64,000 nt of DNA from Lingula anatina (Eukaryota > Brachiopoda > Lingulata > Lingulida > Lingulidae): the NCBI RefSeq assembly GCF_001039355.2, contig NW_019773659.1, positions 245,807 through 309,806 of the forward strand. Reading direction: 5' to 3'. A program made the translations under genes and the position numbers. A model generated the notes under the pieces. The model did no database searches. It worked only from the letters and a program-made list of their open reading frames with translations, and was not told the DNA's origin. Of this stretch, positions 56,493 to 64,000 are shown in pieces (the first letter of the stretch is position 1; every line of letters begins with the position of its first letter).

Positions 56493-57233
56493 CTACTGGT
56501 ATGAACCGTCTTTCAGATCTAGTCTGAACACATGCATCTTCAATTCAAAAAGCGGAAACAAATCGTCAAATGTAGAATGACGGATCTCTACAAAGCCACG
56601 TTTGTAATAATAGCGCATAACGTCATGTTGAACCTCCGATGTGGCCAGAATGACCTCCTCGTAGTTATGCTCTTTGCAGAATTCCAAGGCGGTTTTGATC
56701 AAAGCGTCAGCCACGCCCATTCTTCTGTATTCCGGTTCCACCACTAACCTTTGCAGCACGGCGACAGACGCCTGACCCGCATCAGGAGAATTATCTGTTG
56801 ACGTTTTTTCCTGAATCCCGACCGCTGCGATGATTTTCCTATCGCTTTCAGCAACCCAACAACGTCGTCTCTCTTTCCCGTAATATGCAAACATATTCTG
56901 TCCCGCTTCTGGGCATAATTTATCACTATAAAGACCATAGTATAACCCATAGTATGTGTTCACAAGACATACGCAGACTGAAACAACAATGGTAATTGCT
57001 CCCGACATTGCAAAATCACCAAGATATCTGTAAAGCAAGGCGAAAACAGTGAATGCAGCAGCGATCACAAGAGGTTGCCGTATCCCCTTTAGTGTGACTC
57101 CGGATATCATAGCCCTACTCATATTCCGGACTACCATTTCCCAAACATGTTCGATTTCATTCTGGTCGTCTCTCAGGAGGCGGATAGTATATTTCTTCTC
57201 GGTTGTTCTTGTTGTTGTGCCTGTTTTCTGCAT
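56493..57233 (-). CDS. NAT8-like GNAT N-acetyltransferase (246 aa), tandem copy 1
   Basis: A single coding exon from ATG (57233) to stop. A short 5' UTR exon is suggested by an acceptor-like TTATTTTCAG about 30 bases upstream. The hydrophobic hairpin lies at about residues 55-95 (LVIAAAFTVFALLYRYLG, AITIVVSVCVCLVN). The GNAT domain has RCWVAESDRKIIAAVGIQE, LVVEPEYRRMGVADALIKTA with acetyl-CoA loop R-R-M-G-V-A, and RYYYKRGFVEI. Length is normal for NAT8-like proteins. It is the close paralogue of 62986-63720 (same strand, ~6.5 kb apart) and more distant from 60011-60754 and 34494-35210. Substrate unknown. Confidence 0.92.
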   Translation of the reverse strand: MQKTGTTTRTTEKKYTIRLLRDDQNEIEHVWEMVVRNMSRAMISGVTLKGIRQPLVIAAAFTVFALLYRYLGDFAMSGAITIVVSVCVCLVNTYYGLYYGLYSDKLCPEAGQNMFAYYGKERRRCWVAESDRKIIAAVGIQEKTSTDNSPDAGQASVAVLQRLVVEPEYRRMGVADALIKTALEFCKEHNYEEVILATSEVQHDVMRYYYKRGFVEIRHSTFDDLFPLFELKMHVFRLDLKDGSYQ

Positions 57234-57269
57234 TGCGGTCAGCTACCCACGTTATTCTGAAAATAAATA

Positions 57270-59280
57270 GATCAGTGAATAAATTAACATCAGGCCCGGA
57301 CCCAACAGAAGTTACGTCAAAAACATATCGATTTGCAAAATGTTAGAAGGATATGCAGAATTTGGAATCGCCTGAGTTAGTCTTCTCAAGAGAGAGTTTA
57401 GGTATATCCTCTTATAACTGGCTGACAGGGTTTACTATACGTGAGAACCACACACCGAAGTATGTCCACCGAAATATGCCCGCTGAACTCTTGGCCAAAT
57501 ATTGACAAGGTAAACTAACACTCATGCGGACAAAATCCAACAGTGGTTATCAAACAATGCATGCATGCCAACTCCCAGTGAAATGTGAAAGCACCGTGCC
57601 TCAGTTTTTATTTTTATTTTTATTTTTTTAAATTTTTGTAGGTAAATGTACTACTTGTTGTATTCAAGCAATATGTTGATATCCTTTATCGACAATGTTT
57701 TAAAAGTTTTCCATTTCTATTAACAAAAATTCGTTTAAAAATTGAGGTTGTTTGCCTTTGGCTCCTTCGTACGGGTTTTGCTGCTGCAGAAGTCGGATTA
57801 GTTCAGCAGCATGCTTTATATCGCCGCCCTATCTTCAAGATGAGAGTTTATAAGTGCCATCATAAATCAGCTGTCTGTGCAGATATGAATCGTTCCCCTC
57901 TGAGTGTGATTACATATCCTAGACGCACATAGAGCAAAAGGAATCGATAGGTTCAGCTTCGATGATATAGTCTTTAAGGTATGACCGGAAAATACGTTTT
58001 GGAATGAGCATGCTATTCCACTTGCTAGTGTGAGATATTGGGGTTTTATGAACTCCAATGTTCCAAAGTAATTCGTATTGGGTCCGTGTACGTCATATAA
58101 CTCGGCAGACTGAATACAGAATACATTTATCGCTCCTGCTTCCACTTAATGCGCTTTTGAGGCTTTATACGAACGTCATTTGCATGTTGCTCTATATCAC
58201 CTTCTGTTTATTTTTGAAAGATTTGTCATTCAGTTTTTGCATATTTACATTCAGGATCCAAGCAATGTTTTTCATTTTCCATGAGTTGAAGAAAGTGTCG
58301 CCTATACTCATATATTTGAGTAGTTTTTTATATTCGACTAGTTGACAAAAAGTTGTATCTCAGACCATTTTATCACGTGCCCGATGCAAGTAGGCCAAAT
58401 ACGTATCCGTAATAGCTAAGTTACATTGTTGCATTGGAAAAAAGCAATGGAAAAATGACGATCCATATTTGTACAAAATAAATCAATGTTTTCTGACCAT
58501 TACCTATTCACAGATCACATCTAAGACAGCCTGTCCTGTCACTAACTGTCAAACTTGTAGCCCCAGGTATTTGGCGGATAGCGTACCCTAACGTGCCGAT
58601 AAGCCACGAACGAGTGTAGGAAAGCACTGGCTTAGGTTACAGCTGGGCTCTGTTTCCATGCCAACGCTGGAGCATGACAAGTCGCAATACTTGTTAACGT
58701 GTCACCTAGCGGTAGAACACAAATATCACGATAGATACAATGCGAGGCGTCGAGCTGTACGCAAAATATAATTGTAATGTATTGTCCAGCCGAAGGCTAT
58801 GTTGTATTTTCAAAAACGTTATCTTACAAATTATTGACAATTCAGAGACAAATTGCGCGCATAGAATCTTTGAGAGAGGTACGATACTTTAATGAGCTAG
58901 TAGGAGCAAAAATGTCTAACTGGAACAAAAAACTGACAGTATATCTTATTCTTAAATACATTTTAAACCGTTCTCTCATTATGGTTCCCATTTGAACAGG
59001 GAAGATCCAAGCAAGCAGGATAAGGCTATGATTTATTACAGCAATGTACGATACACCAAACGCGTCTACATACAGACATGAACATGTACATGTTAGTGAC
59101 AATAATTTACATAATGCGATTGTGTCATGTTTAAAATATTGCTTTCACATACAGGTACCAGTAGGCCTATATGATTCCTGATTCCTGTGCTGCTATACCT
59201 TAGGTTGATATATTGAAAGATATACATGTAGGTGGCATTGAAAAGGTGAGGGTGATTATATCCAACTTGTCTCATTATTG
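57270..59280. other. intergenic between NAT8-like genes
   Basis: No gene supported. 57270-57570 is the duplicated upstream flank of the NAT8-like gene (partner 63740-64000). About 58510-58570 resembles part of SDR exon 1 (54660-54705; AAGACAGCCTGTCCTGTCAC against AAGACAACCCGCCCTGTGAC) and may be a relic, weakly supported. Confidence 0.4.
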
Positions 59281-59294
59281 AGCCGTGAGGATTT

Positions 59295-59570
59295 ACACGT
59301 ACCTTTCAAACATTTCCTATATGAGTCCTATACATGACCCTTAAAGTAATCCTATAGGACTTTTCAGGAATCTAGAGGTATGCTATCGGTCACCTATGGG
59401 AATCCTAACTAGGGTGTACATGAGCCTGTGTCCTAAGGACCTTGTAGGATTTTGGACCTATATCCTATACGGGACCTAAAAGACACTTCAGGGTGGTCTA
59501 AAGGACCCTATTATTGGGCCAGTTTATTATATGACCGAATAGGAGGTTCCCGTAAGGAATATACATTGAC
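59295..59570. repeat. cluster of degenerate TCCTATAGGA dyads
   Basis: About a dozen variants of TCCTATAGGA-like words in both orientations: CCTATATGAGTCC, TCCTATAGGACTTT, CACCTATGGGAATCC, GTCCTAAGGACCTTG, TTGGACCTATATCCTATACGG and AAAGGACCCTA. The spacing is irregular, about 15-30 bases. It looks like a decayed satellite or an array of palindromic sites; no coding content. Confidence 0.6.
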
Positions 59571-60010
59571 TGTTCCCGGTACACTGTTCCTTTAGAAAAT
59601 GTGTATACGCACATGTATATATCTGTAGTAAGGTGGGGATGGGTGCAGGTGTATAACACAAGTTTCTAGACATGTTAATAAAAGATTAACTTTAAATATT
59701 TACCAAAACATGTGTTGAAAAAATCCATTTGCTATGCACTTTTATCGAAGTAATAGTCATTATGCCAATGGATTGAGAAACAAATTGACCAATTAAAATG
59801 TCTTTATGTTAAAAGCAGACTTAATCAGAATACTGGGCTGTGTTAGATGTGACAAAACACACACACACAAACACTCACACACACACCTGGACGTACGTTA
59901 TACTTACATTCACTTACATTTTCCTGGCATTTCTTCTCAAAACCAACTATACGTTAAACAATCCTCATTGATCTACACATCTTCACTTAATCTTGCAGAA
60001 TTCCCCGAAC

Positions 60011-60754
60011 ATGACAACGCCAGAACCAACCATGATGCAACGCGAAAAGCAATTTTCGGTACGTCTATTGAATGAGGATCCGAACGAGTGCAAGCTTGTA
60101 TGGAAAATGGTAGTCCGTAATATAAGCAACAGCATAATTTGGGGAATTACACTGAAAGGAATACGGCATCCTCTGTTGAACGTTGGGGCCTTGATAGTTT
60201 TTGCCTTTGTTTACCAATATCTGGGTAATATTGTCGTGTCTGGAACAGTCGCCTCTGGAGCTTTAGTGTGTGTAAGTTATGTGAACGCCTACAACGGGTT
60301 AAACTGGAGACTATTTAATGAGAAATCATGTCCAGATTCAAGTCACAAAATGTACGCGTACTACAACAGCGGACAAAGGGGACTCCGTTTTTTGGTCGCC
60401 GAGCACGACGGGGTCATCATAGGTGCAACAGGTATCCAAGAGCAACAGAAGGCGCCGATGGGTAAACCTAGAGAGGGGAGGTACACTGTGGCAGTGCTGA
60501 AGAGGATGGCTGTGGAGCCGGTATATAGAAGAAAGGTTGTGGCCAAAGCCCTGCTGGACACCGCCATCGAGTTTGCCAAGGAGCAAGGCTACGATGTGAT
60601 GGTTTTATATACAATTGAGATACAGTTTGAAGCTATGTGCTTTTACTTGAAGCATGGGTTTGAGAAAAAAGGAGTAGCCCCGTGCGATACGGTGTTTCCC
60701 CTTCTAAGCTTCGATTTACACAGCTTGAGACTTGATCTGAACAAAATTGCATAA
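60011..60754 (+). CDS. NAT8-like GNAT protein with altered acetyl-CoA loop (247 aa)
   Basis: A single coding exon. The first in-frame ATG (60011, MTTPEPTMMQRE) follows an acceptor TAATCTTGCAG, suggesting a 5' UTR intron. The hydrophobic hairpin is at about residues 55-95, then RFLVAEHDGVIIGATGIQE, RMAVEPVYRRKVVAKALL and AMCFYLKHGFEKKG. Compared with its neighbours, the conserved glycine of the R-x-x-G-x-A acetyl-CoA loop is valine (Val176; codons AGA AGA AAG GTT GTG GCC). Everything else, including length, is normal and the frame is open. It may be an enzyme with changed cofactor binding, or a non-catalytic relative. It lies between, and opposite to, the tandem pair. Confidence 0.88.
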   Translation: MTTPEPTMMQREKQFSVRLLNEDPNECKLVWKMVVRNISNSIIWGITLKGIRHPLLNVGALIVFAFVYQYLGNIVVSGTVASGALVCVSYVNAYNGLNWRLFNEKSCPDSSHKMYAYYNSGQRGLRFLVAEHDGVIIGATGIQEQQKAPMGKPREGRYTVAVLKRMAVEPVYRRKVVAKALLDTAIEFAKEQGYDVMVLYTIEIQFEAMCFYLKHGFEKKGVAPCDTVFPLLSFDLHSLRLDLNKIA

Positions 60755-60759
60755 TAACC

Positions 60760-62331
60760 GTTTCGATTACTATCGTCATTTGTTGGACGCTTATATTAGG
60801 TAGGGTGGTTGCAACATATACAGGGCCGGACCCAGGATTATTTGAAGGGGCGTCTGTAGATGCGAAGCCGACCCTCCCGTCCCCACCTTGGAGTGGGATT
60901 CGAAGCCCGCCGAAGGACTCCGAAAGTTTGTTGTATTTATAAGAGGGCGAACAGTGTCATTTGGTACGGTTCAGAACATTGGTTCAGCTAGTCAAAATTA
61001 TAATTTCAAGAGGGGACCATTGGTGTTATTTTTTGCAGAAATCGACTGTTGCCACTGTTGTATACATGCTAATTACAAATACCCTTAATTTATACCAAGG
61101 ACTAATATGGTTGGTTCTCAACCTTTTATTTATTATAAGGGAGATATATATTGCTTAAATAGTTTTTCTGCTTTCCACCATTTAGAGAAACATTTACCCG
61201 AACCGACGTCGACATATTTTACGTATCCACAAATTAATTATCCCGTTTCGCTGGAAAGCCTCTAATTTGGAAAACGATGCACGTCTGAAAGGTTCACACA
61301 GCTCACTGTGAAAATTGCCATATGGCCACAAAACTAATGTTGATACATGTATACACAGAATTCATTTATAATGGGTGGCAATTGTACATCCGTCAAGGTT
61401 AACAGAATATAAAATATCATCATGGCACCTGTATGTGCTTTTCGTAATTATCACAACTAAACAACATAATTTGCCCGCTGGGCTTTGTATTTGGTGGCCA
61501 TAATTGACCCTCGGACTAAGTAGTCCCCTTTTCTGAATGGGCCCTTAGACTTATCTACATATCAATCCATACAAGGCAATCCTGTTTCGCCTTCAAGTTA
61601 GGGAACTTCGAAAGGACAGGTGGACACCTTTCACTGTGAAACTGCCATATGGCCACAAAACTTATCTTACTATGCACAGCATTAATGTCATTGTGGCGAA
61701 TTTGGACACTCGTCAAGGTTATCTAAATGATGCTATTTGTGTTTTCTGTAATTACAGCCGCCAACGAAAGGGATCGTGTTTTCATCAGCTAGGTAAAACA
61801 AGAAAACCTTTGAGTCTTTTTATTACGCTGGATCCATTTACAATCGCCGTGCACTCTATTACGGGCGTGTGGAAAGATTGCCTAATTTTGGCATAGTTTA
61901 TAATTCTCGTGTGTGCGTCAGGTAACTGTTCGAATATTCTCCAAAGAAAAGGCTAGGCCTACCAGATGTTAGAAGTGTGTACACTTGAAATGAAAAGATA
62001 ATCCCGAGGAAACGATAATCATAACTCAACGGCAAAGACTCTCAATTTGATATCAATTTAAAGAAAAAAATTCACCAGGCACACACCGCATAAAATAATA
62101 AAAATATTAATAACAATCGTAATTTGCAATTTAAATAGTTGTATTGTCCAATGATATCAATTGTTAGATAACTTAATAAAATGAGAATAATTAAGTAGTC
62201 ATTAAAATGTTCAGATGAAATTAAACTCATAGAAATACATTAAAAATTATTTTTAAAAAATGAAATTTGGGCAATTAAGTGCACATGTTATAAATACACT
62301 GAAAATCCGATAGTTCTCAATTTTGGTGCAG

Positions 62332-62377
<46 letters not shown>

Positions 62378-62385
62378 NTTGGCCC
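60760..62385. other. intergenic, second copy of duplicated flank
   Basis: 61560-61970 matches 55560-56230 but lacks the short CCTCCGCC element. A related, shorter copy of the same flank starts near 61260 (CACACAGCTCACTGTGAAAA; GCCATATGGCCACAAAACTA). A T-run with an N at 62378 ends the stretch. No gene. Confidence 0.5.
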
Positions 62386-62690
62386 TTTCTACTGCCATAT
62401 TTGTCACTTCGTTGCCTGGTACGCTGGTGAATAGGGCTGTTACGTCGAATGAGGTTAACACCTCCCCCTCTTCCAGAGTGATCTCTTCCACTTTTTTCAC
62501 CAGGTCTTGTGAGTTGTTTATATGGCTTGGTTTCTTCCCTACTAAAGGTTTCAGAAGATCTGCTAGGAATCTTGCAAGGTTGTACGTAATGGAGTTGATA
62601 CCAGAGACAATAGGACGCATTTTTATGAGGTCTTTGTGGATCTTAGGTGTTGCATAAAATCTCGGAGTAGCATCCGATGTAGGGTATATT
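62386..62690 (-). mobile_element. Penelope-like reverse transcriptase fragment
   Basis: The minus frame reads PRFYATPKIHKD, then MRPIVSGINSITYNLARFLA, LLKPLVGKKPSHI and EVLTSFDVTALFTSVPGNEV. The PKIHK and RPIVS-INS-TY-LA-FLA motifs with SFDVTALFT-VP are characteristic of Penelope-like element RTs. About 95 residues survive; the catalytic YxDD and the GIY-YIG domain are missing. On the coding strand the fragment runs into an A-tract with an N (62335-62378). Confidence 0.85.
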
Positions 62691-62985
62691 TTGTTATAGG
62701 TGATCTGACCTCATTCCCTGATGAAATCTGACTGCAAGCAGATGAAATATTGGATGGTAAAATCAAACTAATATAAATAGCTATAGACAAAAGAATCTTC
62801 ACAAGTCTAATTCATTCTAGTCGAAATACGTAGCTCCTGTAATCCCTTACTGATACATTTTTGGTAAAAAACATTTTAAGTTTGAAATACATTGTAAAAT
62901 CCCTAGAATATAGTAAGTTTTTCCTGAAGCTTTATGAGATTATTCATTTGGTTTGATAAGAAGAACAAGTAAGATGTAAAGATTA

Positions 62986-63720
62986 TTATGACCTGTCTTT
63001 CAGATCTAGTTTGAACAAATGCATCTTCAATACAAAAAGCGGAAACAAATCGTCAAATGTAAAACAGCCGATCTCTACAAAGCCACGTTTGGAATAATAG
63101 CGCATAGCGTCATGTTGAACTTCCGATGTGTCCAGGATGACCTCCTCGTACTTTTGCTCTTTGCAGAATTCCAAGGCGGTTTTGATCAAAGCGTCTGCCA
63201 CGCCCATTCTTCTGTATTCCGGTTCCACCACTAACCTTTGAAGCACGGCGACAGACGTCTGTTTCGCCTCAGGAGAATTACCCGTTGACGATTTTTCCTG
63301 GATCCCGACCGCTGCGATGATTTTCTTATCGCTTTCAGCAACCCAGCAACGTCGTCTCTCTTTCATGTAGTATGCAAACATATTCTGGCCCGCGTCTGGA
63401 CATAATCTATCACTATAAAGACCATAGTATAACCCATAGTATGTGTTCACAAGACATAAGCAGATTGAAACAACAATGGCGATTGCTCCCGACATTGCAA
63501 AATCACCAAGATATTTGTAAAGCAAGGCGAAGACAGCAAATGCACCAGCAATCACAAAAGGTTGCCGTATTCCCTTTAGTGTGACTCCGGATATCATAGC
63601 CCTACTCATATTCCGGACTACCATTTCCCAAACATGTTCGATTTCAGTCTGGTCGTCCCTCAGGAGGCGTATAATATATTTCCTCTCTGTTGTTCTTGTT
63701 GTTGTGCCTGTTTTCTGCAT
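62986..63720 (-). CDS. NAT8-like GNAT N-acetyltransferase (244 aa), tandem copy 2
   Basis: A single coding exon from ATG to stop, very similar along its whole length to 56493-57233: MQKTGTTTRTTERKY start, hydrophobic hairpin, RCWVAESDKKIIAAVGIQE, LVVEPEYRRMGVADALIKTA with an intact acetyl-CoA loop, and RYYSKRGFVEIG. Upstream and downstream flanks are also duplicated, so the copying was by DNA, not RNA. Differences are scattered and keep the frame, so both copies are probably functional. Confidence 0.92.
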   Translation of the reverse strand: MQKTGTTTRTTERKYIIRLLRDDQTEIEHVWEMVVRNMSRAMISGVTLKGIRQPFVIAGAFAVFALLYKYLGDFAMSGAIAIVVSICLCLVNTYYGLYYGLYSDRLCPDAGQNMFAYYMKERRRCWVAESDKKIIAAVGIQEKSSTGNSPEAKQTSVAVLQRLVVEPEYRRMGVADALIKTALEFCKEQKYEEVILDTSEVQHDAMRYYSKRGFVEIGCFTFDDLFPLFVLKMHLFKLDLKDRS

Positions 63721-64000
63721 TGCGGTCAGCTGCCCGTGTTATTCTGAAATTAAATAGATCAGTGAATAAATAAGCAGCAGGACCGGACCATATAGAAGCT
63801 ACGGCAAAAAAGATATCGGCTTGCAAAATGTTGTAAGAATATGCAGGATATGGAATCTGCGTTTGTCTTCCTCACGAAGCAGTTCAGGTATATCCTCTTA
63901 TACCTGTCTGACCAGGTAAAGGCGATCATGTTGATAAAGTTAGTATACGTGAGAACCACACCCCAATGCTCGCTGAATAACTTGGCCAAATATTGACAAG
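63721..64000. other. upstream flank of NAT8-like copy 2
   Basis: Matches 57234-57520 (GTGAGAACCACACCC; CTTGGCCAAATATTGACAAG). An acceptor-like CAG precedes the ATG by about 30 bases, so a 5' UTR exon probably lies here or beyond the window. Confidence 0.5.

Noticed and set aside
1-64000. CRISPR arrays, operons, ribosome binding sites, rRNA or tRNA genes
   Set aside because: The DNA is eukaryotic; repeats present are microsatellites, foldbacks and transposon pieces. No rRNA segment was seen and no tRNA cloverleaf was recognised by eye.

Overview
The window is nuclear DNA from an AT-rich, intron-rich animal genome. Genes have GT-AG introns, and the DNA is full of microsatellites, foldback elements and non-LTR/Penelope-type retroelement debris. 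Secreted C-type lectin/EGF proteins, a serpin, NAT8-like acetyltransferases and a BDH1-like dehydrogenase fit a marine invertebrate (mollusc, brachiopod, annelid or basal deuterostome). I cannot name the species from sequence alone. Five N characters mark assembly joins (939, 5972, 18490, 49266, 62378).

Layout. 1-8.3 kb: one candidate exon of an off-window gene, then a ~4.6 kb inverted-repeat element built from ~0.7 kb units. 8.6-14.9 kb (minus): gene A, a secreted lectin-EGF protein of 8 exons. 15-18.4 kb: its upstream region and a serpin 3' relic. 18.47-20.8 kb: a defective LINE with a candidate hammerhead ribozyme and a set of like-looped hairpins in its 5' region, flanked by a 7-bp target duplication. 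21-29 kb: two NAT8 relics and two short EGF genes (C, D) derived from the lectin gene; D is made of chimeric exons. 30.8-33.0 kb (plus): an intact serpin. 34.5-35.2 kb (minus): an intact NAT8-like gene. 36.7-39.2 kb: broken serpin and EGF copies. 41.1-50.8 kb (plus): gene B, the large paralogue of A, with domains in the order lectin-EGF-sushi-22 EGF-5 EGF. 52.3-54.9 kb (minus): a BDH1-like short-chain dehydrogenase. 56-64 kb: three NAT8-like genes, two of them a recent ~6.5 kb tandem duplication, plus a Penelope-type RT fragment.

The main theme is a locus under repeated duplication and exon shuffling. Genes A and B with their upstream DNA and serpin 3' relics form a large inverted duplication (about 8.6-17.9 kb against 39.1-50.8 kb). 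A serpin + NAT8 cassette (30.8-35.2 kb) has a decayed copy at 17.1-21.4 kb. Apart from the internal CTLD junctions, lectin/EGF exon borders are phase 1, so domains can be lost, gained or fused in frame; genes A, C and D show this. All coding models were built by eye from homology among copies and splice consensus, and need transcript support.
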